This document shows, one piece after another, positions 23,501 through 28,385 of a stretch of 31,282 nucleotides of DNA. This DNA is from Apostichopus californicus. Lineage: Eukaryota; Echinodermata; Holothuroidea; Aspidochirotida; Stichopodidae. The DNA lies in assembly GCA_020650975.1 (NCBI GenBank), contig JAIPMN010002611.1, positions 721 through 32,002 on the forward strand, read 5' to 3'. A model generated the notes under the pieces. The model was not told where the DNA came from. It saw nothing but the letters and a program-made list of their open reading frames with translations, and searched no databases. Every line of letters begins with the position of its first letter. Position 1 is the first letter of the stretch. Both the position numbers and the translations under genes were made by a program.

Positions 23501-23507
23501 CAGACAT
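354..23507 (-). CDS. SRCAP: SRCAP/Domino-type SWR1-class chromatin remodeling ATPase, 25 coding exons, 3' part outside window
   Basis: Catalytic subunit of the nuclear complex that replaces H2A with H2A.Z in nucleosomes, using ATP. Exons (minus strand, 5' to 3'): 23507-22521, 21795-21657, 21166-21002, 19632-19436, 18973-18788, 17915-17775, 16983-16779, 16608-16379, 15879-15795, 15501-15295, 14532-14408, 13658-13560, 12880-12703, 12255-12119, 11641-11499, 10960-10741, 10273-10137, 9771-9585, 8855-8642, 7911-7702, 7275-7064, 6706-6556, 5768-5106, 2745-2635, 430-354. All introns are GT-AG, all phases agree, and the sum is 1802 codons. Domain order: S/Q-rich N-terminus, HSA (~525-605), acidic region (~674-890), ATPase lobe 1 (~923-1256; Walker A K966, DEAQ 1063-1066, TGTP 1091-1094), then a low-complexity insertion. 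Recalled human SRCAP matches closely from HSA through lobe 1, and EP400 matches less well (it lacks the canonical EMGLGKTIQ). Lobe 2 is off the window, so the model is partial. Confidence 0.95.
643..1046. repeat. 24-bp minisatellite, about 16 copies
   Basis: Units near ggaaagaaaccacaccatac plus cac, period mostly 24 bp, with one interruption near 842-870. Because 24 is a multiple of three, several frames stay open on both strands; these look like repeat artefacts rather than genes. Confidence 0.9.
1047..2634. other. SRCAP intron 24, remainder
   Basis: AT-rich intron sequence. A 116-codon minus-strand frame at 1769-2119 and a 103-codon plus-strand frame at 1366-1677 have no splice support or recognisable protein features. 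A weak ~38-bp imperfect direct repeat (ac-aactaagc-tgt-acatttt) lies at ~2172-2240. Confidence 0.5.
2635..2745 (-). CDS. SRCAP: SRCAP exon 24 (probable): insertion segment
   Basis: Residues ~1740-1777. [20 protein letters not shown], then [18 protein letters not shown] long pyrimidine tract precedes CCACAG|TT, the donor is ACAG|GTACTT, and phase 1 matches both neighbours. [12 protein letters not shown] resembles the LT-x-Q-RQL-x-G segment that both SRCAP and EP400 have in the insertion, from memory. Confidence 0.7.
2746..5105. other. SRCAP intron 23, 2.36 kb
   Basis: No exon, RNA gene or transposon end recognised. It contains a short (ga)n tract near 3425-3445 and AT-rich stretches. Confidence 0.5.
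5106..5768 (-). CDS. SRCAP: SRCAP exon 23: largest Q/P/T/V-rich insertion exon
   Basis: Residues ~1519-1740, 663 nt. A run of seven Gln with flanking LLQ, PP-rich start, many PQTV/TTVDTK-type degenerate repeats, no Cys or Trp, and no recognised fold. Acceptor CATTTTCAG|GT is excellent. The open frame runs on to a stop near 5050, but the strong donor GCAA|GTAAGT at 5105-5104 in phase 1 ends the exon, as the family requires a C-terminal half. Reading to the stop would give a truncated isoform lacking lobe 2. Confidence 0.88.
5769..6555. other. SRCAP intron 22
   Basis: Nothing recognised apart from plain AT-rich intron. The same holds for the introns at 6707-7063, 7276-7701 and 7912-8641, the last of which has an 11-base G run near 8272. 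Confidence 0.5.
6556..6706 (-). CDS. SRCAP: SRCAP exon 22: insertion, Q-rich, NAGNAG-like acceptor
   Basis: Residues ~1469-1519. [20 protein letters not shown], then [20 protein letters not shown]. The acceptor context is ACCACAGCAACAG, so use of the second AG would drop two glutamines. Donor AGAG|GTGAGC, phase 0 to 1. Confidence 0.86.
7064..7275 (-). CDS. SRCAP: SRCAP exon 21: insertion, hydrophobic/Q-rich
   Basis: Residues ~1398-1468. [20 protein letters not shown], then [18 protein letters not shown] and QQRLIQQQ. Acceptor ATTTCAG|GT; donor CAGCAG|GTAGGT, phase 1 to 0. Typical transcription-cofactor-like low-complexity sequence. Confidence 0.85.
7702..7911 (-). CDS. SRCAP: SRCAP exon 20: insertion, RAASP repeats
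   Basis: Residues ~1328-1398. Low-complexity Arg/Ala/Ser/Pro sequence with repeated GRSSP/GRASP/RAASP motifs, then [19 protein letters not shown]. Acceptor TTTGTTTCAG|AA; donor CACG|GTGAGT; phase 1 on both sides. It lacks an obvious domain and is assigned by frame, phase and splice sites. Confidence 0.85.
8642..8855 (-). CDS. SRCAP: SRCAP exon 19: start of the inter-lobe insertion
   Basis: Residues 1257 to ~1328. [20 protein letters not shown], then [19 protein letters not shown] and [13 protein letters not shown]. It corresponds to the family's FDLIGLE...PPPRP-KMK block, where the insertion begins. Acceptor CCTAAATAG|CAT is pyrimidine-poor but in phase; donor GGGAGA|GTAAGT is strong. Confidence 0.92.
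9300..9427 (-). mobile_element. Possible hAT-type transposon remnant (CAGGGGTTCCCAA end)
   Basis: The plus strand ends ttgggaacccctg at 9415-9427, i.e. CAGGGGTTCCCAA on the minus strand, the terminal sequence of many animal hAT elements, preceded by a ggccacattgaaatg-type segment common in such elements. The opposite end was not found, so this is probably a truncated remnant in the intron between exons 18 and 19. Confidence 0.4.
9585..9771 (-). CDS. SRCAP: SRCAP exon 18: post-lobe 1 CNHP segment
   Basis: Residues ~1194-1256. [20 protein letters not shown], then [19 protein letters not shown] and [27 protein letters not shown] is the hallmark SNF2 motif. Acceptor CTTCCAG|A; donor TTGAAG|GTAAGA, phase 2 to 0. 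Confidence 0.96.
10137..10273 (-). CDS. SRCAP: SRCAP exon 17: lobe 1 end, RRxKxxVEKQ segment
   Basis: Residues 1149 to ~1194. [20 protein letters not shown], then [20 protein letters not shown]. This is the conserved end of the first RecA-like lobe in SWR1-class ATPases. Acceptor ATGATGCAG|GTG; donor ACAAA|GTAAGA, phase 0 to 2. Confidence 0.96.
10741..10960 (-). CDS. SRCAP: SRCAP exon 16: ATPase lobe 1, motif III
   Basis: Residues ~1075-1148. [20 protein letters not shown], then [19 protein letters not shown] and [15 protein letters not shown]. Motif III TGTP at 1091-1094. Almost identical to remembered vertebrate SRCAP. Acceptor CGTTCAG|G; donor CACAAG|GTAAAG, phase 2 to 0. Confidence 0.97.
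11499..11641 (-). CDS. SRCAP: SRCAP exon 15: ATPase lobe 1, motif II (DEAQ)
   Basis: Residues 1028 to ~1075. [20 protein letters not shown], then [23 protein letters not shown] at 1063-1066 is the Walker B/DEAH-type box; the SRCAP form is [15 protein letters not shown]. Acceptor TTTTCATAG|GG; donor CAAAG|GTATCC, phase 0 to 2. Confidence 0.97.
11971..12046. repeat. 38-bp tandem duplication, two copies
   Basis: Two copies of a 38-bp unit (11971-12008 and 12009-12046) beginning tttca(g/t)ttgattttcc, differing at one base. It lies in the intron between exons 14 and 15 and looks like a recent replication-slippage product. Confidence 0.9.
12119..12255 (-). CDS. SRCAP: SRCAP exon 14: ATPase lobe 1, motif Ia
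   Basis: Residues ~982-1027. [20 protein letters not shown], then [20 protein letters not shown]. The [14 protein letters not shown] pattern is SRCAP/SWR1-type. Acceptor TTTTTCAG|GT; donor CGTCAG|GTATGT; phase 1 to 0. It lies outside the longer open frames and is found by homology plus splice sites. Confidence 0.96.
12444..12622. repeat. Intronic segment X, source or sister of the copy at 14099-14278
   Basis: About 179 bp, roughly 95% identical to 14099-14278 in the same orientation (shared core includes gccagataaattt and catcgacgtaaatc). Lies in the intron between exons 13 and 14. Confidence 0.88.
12703..12880 (-). CDS. SRCAP: SRCAP exon 13: ATPase lobe 1, motifs Q and I
   Basis: Residues 923 to ~982. 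[19 protein letters not shown] is the Q-motif region and [20 protein letters not shown] contains Walker A, with the nucleotide-contacting lysine at ~966. The lysine is intact, so the ATPase is predicted to be active. Acceptor TTTCTGCAG|GTT; donor AAAG|GTACGT. Confidence 0.97.
13206..13523 (-). mobile_element. tRNA-derived SINE-like element
   Basis: On the minus strand the head near 13523 reads TGGGCAAGTGGATAA, like a pol III A box. At 13459-13442 comes GGTTCAGGGGTTGATACC, a degenerate B box. A unique body follows, and then an (ATT)n tail at 13239-13206. Head, body and simple-repeat tail are the SINE plan. The 5' head lies about 37 bp from the donor of exon 12. Confidence 0.5.
13560..13658 (-). 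CDS. SRCAP: SRCAP exon 12: pre-ATPase segment
   Basis: Residues 890-922, 99 nt, phase 0 on both sides. [20 protein letters not shown] then [13 protein letters not shown], which matches the [17 protein letters not shown] block just ahead of the ATPase in SRCAP. A SINE-like insertion ends within ~40 bp of its donor. Confidence 0.93.
13945..14404. repeat. Duplicated target A - insert X' - A' (composite)
   Basis: 13945-14096 (A, 152 bp) and 14281-14404 (A', 124 bp) are direct repeats starting tagtcatgtgtgatgacac and ending aggtgcaagcaat; A has an extra ~28 bp of aaattact repeats. Between them, 14099-14278 is a copy of 12444-12622. A' abuts the donor of exon 11, so the first part of this intron has been duplicated around an insert. 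Confidence 0.85.
14408..14532 (-). CDS. SRCAP: SRCAP exon 11: acidic serine-rich segment
   Basis: Residues ~848-889. [17 protein letters not shown], then [15 protein letters not shown]; the family has a comparable F-VEYLL motif. Acceptor ATTATTCAG|AA; donor CAAAG|GTAATT, phase 1 to 0. The intron sequence just past the donor is the inner copy (14281-14404) of a direct duplication. Confidence 0.9.
14533..15294. other. SRCAP intron 10
   Basis: No feature recognised; a C run occurs near 15066. The neighbouring introns 15502-15794 and 15880-16378 also hold nothing that I can name. Confidence 0.5.
15295..15501 (-). CDS. SRCAP: SRCAP exon 10: acidic region, repeat unit 2
   Basis: Residues ~779-848. 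[20 protein letters not shown], then [20 protein letters not shown] and AGAYDEEF, ending in an Asp/Glu/Ser-rich tail. Human SRCAP as remembered has the near-identical DEEDTI...[14 protein letters not shown] block. A third DEEF lies at 825-828. Donor GATG|GTAAAT, phase 1. Confidence 0.94.
15795..15879 (-). CDS. SRCAP: SRCAP exon 9: acidic linker with DEEF motif
   Basis: Residues 751 to ~779, only 85 nt: [18 protein letters not shown], then [10 protein letters not shown]. The DEEF at 765-768 is the second copy of the motif that opens exon 8. Acceptor CCTCATAG|CTG; donor CGAAG|GTAAGC; phase 0 to 1, joining exactly to the VVDEEDTI start of the next exon. Confidence 0.9.
16379..16608 (-). CDS. SRCAP: SRCAP exon 8: acidic region, repeat unit 1
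   Basis: Residues ~674-750. Starts with DEEF (split codon at 674), then [12 protein letters not shown], then [20 protein letters not shown]. This acidic region lies where SWR1-class ATPases bind the H2A.Z-H2B dimer. The unit is repeated in exon 10. Acceptor TTGTAG|AT; donor GCAGTT|GTAAGT. Confidence 0.93.
16779..16983 (-). CDS. SRCAP: SRCAP exon 7: post-HSA helix ([15 protein letters not shown])
   Basis: Residues 606 to ~674. Begins [20 protein letters not shown], then [18 protein letters not shown], nearly identical to remembered vertebrate SRCAP, then a divergent S/G/E-rich stretch with a tandem [10 protein letters not shown]. Acceptor CTGACAG|GTT and donor ATTG|GTGAGT, phase 0 to 1. The first ~48 nt and the acceptor are copied at 19843-19894. 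Confidence 0.94.
16936..17797. repeat. Segment Y: intron 6 with its exon edges, duplicated at 19843-20650
   Basis: It spans the first ~48 nt of exon 7, all of intron 6 and the last ~23 nt of exon 6. The copy at 19843-20650 has the same order and orientation. Y has an extra agggcagaa-type purine repeat (~17066-17112) and a longer CAT tract that the copy lacks. Confidence 0.9.
17526..17576. repeat. (CAT)n microsatellite
   Basis: About 15 near-perfect trinucleotides. The duplicated copy at ~20388-20430 has a shorter, interrupted tract (catcatcacctcc), so the array expanded or decayed after duplication. Confidence 0.95.
17775..17915 (-). CDS. SRCAP: SRCAP exon 6: HSA domain C-terminal helix and post-HSA
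   Basis: Residues 559-605. A single long charged helix: [20 protein letters not shown], then [23 protein letters not shown]. It matches the family pattern KLRRIAS-x-x-AK-V-QFW-N-EK. Acceptor TTTTCAG|CTG; donor AAAAA|GTAAGC; phase 0 on both sides. The last ~23 nt and the donor are duplicated near 20.63-20.65 kb. Confidence 0.94.
18409..18552. repeat. Third, diverged copy of a repeat shared with segment Y
   Basis: Shares acaggttgcaa, ggttccctga-att and tatgagactt--agcact-cactggt with 17592-17733 and 20450-20583, in the same order. Part of segment Y therefore belongs to a dispersed repeat family that predates the large duplication. Confidence 0.75.
18788..18973 (-). CDS. SRCAP: SRCAP exon 5: HSA domain, first part
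   Basis: Residues 497-558. Contains [19 protein letters not shown], then [19 protein letters not shown] and [13 protein letters not shown]. This is the diagnostic HSA signature of SRCAP/EP400/Domino, the helix that in SWR1-class complexes binds actin and Arp4/BAF53. It sits between a clear acceptor (CTGTTACAG) and an unusually weak donor (AAG|GTTGGA), the weakest of the gene. The frame and the homology of the next exon make this junction hard to avoid. Confidence 0.95.
19436..19632 (-). CDS. SRCAP: SRCAP exon 4, linker before the HSA domain
   Basis: Residues ~431-496. Reads [19 protein letters not shown], then [19 protein letters not shown], ending in a helix ([14 protein letters not shown]) that leads into the HSA exon. 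The acceptor is TTTAAAAG|GA (weak pyrimidine tract) and the donor ACAG|GTGAGC is strong. Phase 1 in, phase 0 out. Confidence 0.85.
19773..20727. repeat. Duplicated target B - insert Y' - B' (composite)
   Basis: B (19773-19842) and B' (20653-20727) are diverged direct repeats starting gggttatgtctac and ending aagactttaa. Between them lies Y' (19843-20650), a copy of 16936-17797 carrying an exon 7 fragment with acceptor (19894-19843) and an exon 6 fragment with donor (GT at 20627-20626). It lies in the intron between exons 3 and 4. Confidence 0.85.
19843..19894 (-). pseudogene. Pseudo-exon fragment copied from SRCAP exon 7
   Basis: The minus strand keeps CTGACAG|GTTGTGCATTACAAG and the [17 protein letters not shown] bases, but has three extra bases (an inserted Leu codon) and runs into TAA where the copy ends. 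Splicing into it would add a stop codon, so it should be silent or trigger decay. Confidence 0.75.
21002..21166 (-). CDS. SRCAP: SRCAP exon 3, acidic/proline linker
   Basis: Residues ~376-431, with a short acidic patch ([13 protein letters not shown]) followed by proline- and lysine-rich sequence ([17 protein letters not shown]). The acceptor CTCCAG and donor CCAG|GTATGT are good, and both are phase 1. No known domain is recognised. Confidence 0.82.
21657..21795 (-). CDS. SRCAP: SRCAP exon 2, basic S/T-rich linker
   Basis: Residues 330 to ~376, with [17 protein letters not shown] and an RKRTHHKAG end. The donor is GCAG|GTATGG, phase 1. Two in-frame acceptors are possible: TCCTCACAG before 21795, or TCTCCACAG before 21774. 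The first adds seven residues. I use 21795, but the choice is open and both could be used. Confidence 0.75.
21796..22520. other. SRCAP intron 1
   Basis: Contains a (CA)n/(TACA) tract at ~22367-22430 next to the donor of exon 1. Nothing else recognised. Intron 21167-21656 is likewise plain. Confidence 0.55.
22521..23507 (-). CDS. SRCAP: SRCAP exon 1 (coding): N-terminal S/Q/P-rich region and FFLQ-GGNMMDY block
   Basis: Codes residues 1-329. The ATG at 23507 is chosen because it opens the long frame and an in-frame TAG lies 27 nt upstream, just 3' of the acceptor (AG at 23541-23540) that follows a TTGTTTCTTTCAG tract. The donor is ATG|GTAAGG, phase 0. Residues 1-245 are low in complexity (S, Q, T, V, P), with basic stretches near 195-225. 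Residues ~249-316 look like a real domain: a charged helix ([15 protein letters not shown]), then [19 protein letters not shown]. From memory, human SRCAP has no such extension, while Domino/EP400-type proteins carry a related N-terminal block; I could not check this. Confidence 0.9.
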
Positions 23508-23539
23508 TCCGCCCTTCGACAGTGTCTTCCACTAGATAT
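23508..23539 (-). other. SRCAP: 5' UTR end of SRCAP, with splice acceptor
   Basis: Thirty-two untranslated bases between the acceptor AG (23541-23540) and the ATG at 23507. An in-frame TAG closes the frame upstream of the ATG. The presence of an acceptor here means that at least one 5' UTR exon lies further right. Confidence 0.75.
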
Positions 23540-25020
23540 CTGAAAGAAACAACAAACAGTGAAAGAGTTATTTCGTATACATTTTATATTTCTACAGTAT
23601 AGGGTATAATCTGTTTTGTATTGCACTATTTTGACTATTCAAGTTTCCCTCTATAAATGACATGTTCAATTGCTAAAACAAATTAAATTAATTTTTTTAG
23701 CATTTCACCCACAATGTACATTATTTTATTATGCAATGCCATGTACAGCAAATTATTCCCTACAGTACTGATAACTCCTATCAGGCTTCGAGAAATATTT
23801 GTATAAAGAAGTTTGCCAGTTGGCGAACATGACTAAAAATCCAAACACAAAATTCACTGCCATTATTGATTATCAGTCTCCATACTGGTAGTATAGTACA
23901 AAACTACAACATCAATACTTGCAATGCACGTTGGAAAATAATTTTTCTGTGCACTATGAAATTTTTTCCACGACAAGAAGGTGATGAACATTGTAAAACA
24001 TGTCACAGAATCATAAATATGTAGCTAGGCCTATTTTGTCTCAAACAAATCCAATTTGCGAATGGTGAGTTGGCGACCACTATGTCCAGACATGGCTCCT
24101 ATTACCATATTCAAAAACATGGAAACAAAGCAAAAAAGTCCAGGTGTTTCTTTACTGTAGCTATGTTCACAGTCATACGAGGTAAATACTAACATGTAAA
24201 ATGTAATACATCGACTCCTGCTGTTCAATTATCTACATTCATTGTAGTAAGACTTTTTCCCATGAATATGCAGCTGAAGGCATAATAATTTCTAAAGTTC
24301 ATAGAAATACGTTGTTCCACACACAACTGCAATACGGTAGCATTTAACAACAACTCACTAGAATTCTACAATTTTGGCCACATGCTAAAATAATGCAAAT
24401 GCTTAAAATCAACTACTGGCTAAACTCAAGTTCTCAAAGGCAATTTCCAGAAAGACAAAACACATCAGTTAAGTATTGCTAAGGCTTATGACAGCAGCCC
24501 AATAATATTTGCTGATAATGGGTGCTCAGTAGTACTGGACTAATGTGTGGTAAGGAAAACATGCCGATTTTTGGACTGATGATTGTTAATCGTTAATAAC
24601 CCTACATGTGTTCATGTTTCTTACTAATGTCTAGAGGCAGACAAATGCAAGTGACTTACTTTTCTACTTGCAAACACCGAAATTTATGGGCATTTAGCCA
24701 GTAAATCCAATGAATTTTGAGAGTTGACTGACAGAGTATTACAGGGTTTACTTCATTCCACAAAACTATTTTGTCTGCTAGTTCAATAGCACAGAATTCA
24801 GCAATCTATTATAGACATTATACTTATGCACAACTGAACAATGGAACATGCAACTTGTACAAGATTGTTCCATTTTCTCTGTTCGCATTGGTAACATAAC
24901 TGCTCTTAACAGTACTCTCATCTGTAAAACTTACTCTTACATGTCTTTGACAGGTTTTTCTGACAAATCAGTCTGTGATTCCCACTGAAGAGGTTAAATA
25001 TAGTTTTAAGTTATACTTAC
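23540..25020. other. Probable 5' UTR intron
   Basis: AT-rich, with no coding exon found. Another GTAAGT on the minus strand near 24655-24660 could be an alternative UTR donor. Confidence 0.4.
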
Positions 25021-25226
25021 TCTCAACAACTATGTTCTAAATGATCCTCTGACGACCCAGTCGCCCCTCTGACTATTTCAATTGACGAACCCAGTAAATC
25101 AAGTAAATGGCCTAGACGTGTGAGCTGTATATGGTCAAAATATAAAGGCTTCGCAACTATAGCGCTAGCGCGAGGTAGATCTACCGAATAAATATGATGC
25201 AGACTAGACACGCAATTACTCCTCAT
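25021..25226 (-). other. Candidate 5' UTR exon with strong splice donor
   Basis: The minus strand reads GTTGAGA|GTAAGTATAA at 25021/25020, a consensus donor with no reading frame linked to the gene, as expected for an untranslated first exon. It would be joined to 23539 by a ~1.48 kb intron. The right edge is unknown; 25226 is the end of a 67-codon open frame that stops just before the donor (possible upstream ORF). Confidence 0.35.
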
Positions 25227-25290
25227 AAGTAAGGCAATACAAATATGAATGTAAATCCACCCTGTCCTATAACCACTCTCTTTATGAGAT

Positions 25291-25570
25291 AAAAACAGGG
25301 GCCGTGGCTATTCTTACGACTAGTCGTAACAATTATCTATAAACTATTCTTACGACATCGGCGAATTCATGCCCAGTAAAATAAATAAAGCAACTGTGCA
25401 TGTAGTAGGGGTAACCCTAACCCCTAATCCTATCCCTAACCCTAACTGGAAATAATTGTTACTCATGGTCGTAAGAATAGTACTCAGGGTTGTAAAATAG
25501 CAACTGCGCATGTGTAATCGGCAATTATTCTTACGACTCGTCGTAAGAATAGCCACTTTGAAAAACAGGG
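25291..25570. mobile_element. Foldback/MITE-like element with nested inverted repeats
   Basis: Perfect 17-bp inverted ends gtggctattcttacgac (25304-25320) and its complement (25540-25556). Inner perfect inverted pairs lie at 25343-25356/25468-25481 (14 bp) and 25326-25336/25452-25462 (11 bp). A 10-bp direct repeat aaaaacaggg flanks it at 25291-25300 and 25561-25570, a possible target duplication, although 3-4 unmatched bases lie between it and the inverted ends. No coding capacity. Confidence 0.7.
25413..25446. repeat. Telomere-like repeat (ccctaa degenerate array)
   Basis: Reads aaccctaacccctaatcc, then tatccctaaccctaac: about five degenerate CCCTAA units (TTAGGG on the other strand) in the centre of the foldback element. 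Confidence 0.8.
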
Positions 25571-26500
25571 TGAACATGCCCTGAGTAACTGCAAGGTCAC
25601 ATTGTCACATTGACTCTAGGCCTAGATTAAAGTTTAAAATCTCTAGCTTTAAACAGGAAGGGCTTTGATGTGTAAGTTACAACAAGTGATGTTAACAAGG
25701 CCTTCTCACAGGTTTTGCAATAGTTAACATCTGGCAATTGGAATCTTGTCATGCCCACACACCCATGCAAGAGTGTACAACTGGAAGTCACTCCCAAGTC
25801 CCAGGGCACTGAGACATCCCATAAAAGTAACCAAACTAATCTATGCTTATCCCAGTATAAATTGTTTGCAACTTTTCTGTAGCCTAGGAAAATTAGCCTA
25901 GCATAAGTAAACTGGCTTAAGTAATGTGCTAAAATGTACGGACTGAGAATGGGACCGGCACTTCAGTGAATGAGTTAGGCTAGTGTAACGTTATGCTTCG
26001 GCGCTACGTTAGGCTATGCCGTATAGTAATGCTAGCCCTAAATGAGAAATGTTAGCATAAAATCCTGAGATGACAAAGCTAGGCCAGGCCTAAGCATATA
26101 TATATCCTGTAGCTCTACCAATCACTTGGCTGACCTCAATTCAAGGTTGGTTAGGCTAGGTTCATGCCTAACATTGATACTGGTATGGCATTCCTCGCAT
26201 CACTGTATAGTACGGTAATAGTGAATCTTTCCAACAATGCATTGCGCATGGCTAGTATCATGCATGATAAGCCGCCAAATCATTCTACTAAGTCATTACC
26301 TAAAATTCACTCAAATCGCACAGCAGTCATCTCATCCACGGACCAAATCCCTCCATCCAAGTCGCATTGTTTATGATGCTTCGTCTGGCAACATTATGTG
26401 TAATCCATTTTGGCTCAAATATGAAAAAATACGTGTTTTTTGGAGTGTGAGTCGGCTCATTCACCATCTGCTGACTCAAGTTGGCACGTAACTATTTACC
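25570..26500. other. Intergenic/5' flank rich in 'taggc' words
   Basis: No gene recognised. Words such as ctaggcctag, gttaggctag and aggccaggcctaag recur many times between 25617 and 26170, a compositional feature rather than a tandem array. Confidence 0.45.
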
Positions 26501-26760
26501 ATACACGCGCAAGTAAGTATACGTAGTTGTCGCACACTATACATGTACTACTGTGTACGTTTGTAACACCAGTTATGTGTGTTAGATCTATCATGGCCGG
26601 TTGTACGGACTTCGTACATAACGCGTACGTGAAACGAAACCACACAAAGGGCGTGCTTTAGACGGTGCGCCTGCGCAGTATAATTTTACGGCAGCAACTC
26701 CAGTACTCCAAAGCCTGGCGTCGAACCTTTTCTTCGTCGGGATAAATTTAAAACTTTATC
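26500..26760. promoter_or_regulatory. Candidate CpG-richer promoter with NRF1-like site
   Basis: This stretch has more CG dinucleotides than its surroundings. It contains gcgcctgcgca at 26667-26677, matching the NRF1 palindrome GCGC-x-TGCGC common in housekeeping promoters of animals. It lies ~1.6 kb upstream of the candidate UTR exon. No TATA box or start site can be fixed from sequence alone. Confidence 0.35.
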
Positions 26761-27002
26761 GTAAAGATATGATTAGTTATTAACATTTTGGGTAAAATTG
26801 ATGGAATATGATTCAGTATAAGCTAGGAAGGAACACCACCGTCTGTCCATAATTTACGACGTACGGTTTATCGGTTAACGGGGAAGAGGGCAACTTATAA
26901 AAAGTTACTTTACCGTGGCAATGGGGTTATCAATATCATGCATAACTAGCAACACATTATCTTGCCGTCAACTTCATTGACGTGCTCAAAGGCTACCCCA
27001 CC

Positions 27003-27379
27003 CAGTGGCGGAGCGTCCATACAGTCAGAGGGGCGGATGCCCCCCCCCCTGACGGACTCAAATGGACTGCTGGCGCCCTTTTCAGCTTTTTACCTTTTTA
27101 CTTATTCGCGATTATTGACTATTTTATTGCGGTTTCATCTACCTACTGACATTTGTCACATTTTGTTGGAGATCATGGACACCTATTTATTCTTCGTTTA
27201 TCTGCAAATTAGCAAGGCCTGGAAAGGGTCATTTCCGGCGACCTAGGGAGTATCTTTACTCAAAAATTTGCTGTACGCTCTGCGCCAACCTGTGGTGGCG
27301 CTCCGCTTAGATAGTGTCGAAAGCGCCCCTAGGGACCATACTCGACCCCCCCTGACCAATACCCCTAGCTCCGCCACTG
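27003..27379. mobile_element. hAT-like non-autonomous DNA transposon, complete
   Basis: Perfect 12-bp inverted ends CAGTGGCGGAGC (27003-27014) and GCTCCGCCACTG (27368-27379). It is flanked by 8-bp target duplications accccacc (26995-27002) and acccgacc (27380-27387), with one mismatch. The CAGTG-type end and the 8-bp duplication are hAT features. At 377 bp with no transposase, it must be mobilised in trans. Confidence 0.85.
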
Positions 27380-27387
27380 ACCCGACC

Positions 27388-28260
27388 CCACCTTCCATCG
27401 TCAGTAAGTGGAGAATGGTTCATTAGAAGGATTGTACACTAGTTTTCAACCTCAAGTAGGTGAGTTATTGTTGCTAGTATAGCGCAACCATGCGTTTGGA
27501 CATTATTATAGACATAATTTATAGTCTACTACCGTATTTCTCGGAGTTCTGGGAAGAACCTCAGACAGCTTCCCCTGCCCTCCCGAGCCCTGCGGTGGGG
27601 CTTAAATCTGTGTGAACGATCCCATGGCCACACCCTCTTTCATTCACCAAGATCTCCCTTACATTAATGCGCCACATATTGAAATTTATATTTATTGCTT
27701 TAACTCAATCCCTCTTTGCACGCTATACCTCTTACCCTGCATATGCCAGGCTCTCTATAGTACATCCCGGTTCAACTAAACTTTCACTGCTTCGATCGTT
27801 GCTTCTGATATGTAAAAAACATATGGCTAGTTCAAAGACCGAACAACAAAGTTAAAGGTATGCTGTATTAGCCCCAAATATGCCAGATATTCAAATATGG
27901 TCACCTTGAGTCAAAATTCTTAAACTGTTTTTATGACAACCTTTGAGGAAATTTTCCTCACTGGGGCAATCAGACATCTTGTGTGTTCCTTAAAAATGTC
28001 TGAGAACAATTTGGAGAGTAAAGACCTCAGTCCAGGAAACTAGGTAAGTATATTGTTGGGAACCATCTAGCAATTATAACGTGCTATAATTTGGGGCCTA
28101 TACTGACTACCGGTCAATCGGGTGAAATTAAGACTCCGCCCGCCCACATCTGAAATCCGGCTCACGCCACTGGTCAATTTAATGCACCCCTAAATCTGAA
28201 ATCCTATACGCGTACCGACCACAGATGCGTGGCTGAAATGCAGAGAATATTGCCTCTGAA
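27388..28260. other. Intergenic, nothing firm
   Basis: No supported gene. A short hairpin (tgaggaaa / tttcctca) lies at 27944-27960. Confidence 0.45.
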
Positions 28261-28385
28261 CCATGGGCGGCGATCATGCATGGGGGGGGGGGACGGGGGA
28301 CATGTCCCCCACTATTTTAGGTGGGGATATAGTATCTATTATCCCCCCTCCCCCCAAAATTTGGTGGCATAGTCTTTTTGTGTGG
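28261..28385. mobile_element. Left-end fragment of the 30124-30685 element family
   Basis: Starts ccatgggcggcgatc and has the same subterminal plan (gggacatgtcccccactatt, then gtgggga) as 30123-30190. No matching right end was seen, so it is probably truncated. Confidence 0.55.

Noticed and set aside
354-23507. Assignment of the gene to EP400 rather than SRCAP
   Set aside because: The intact [10 protein letters not shown], the [14 protein letters not shown] and [12 protein letters not shown] segments, and the two acidic DEE-x-TI units match remembered SRCAP. EP400 differs at these places. The N-terminal block alone resembles EP400/Domino.
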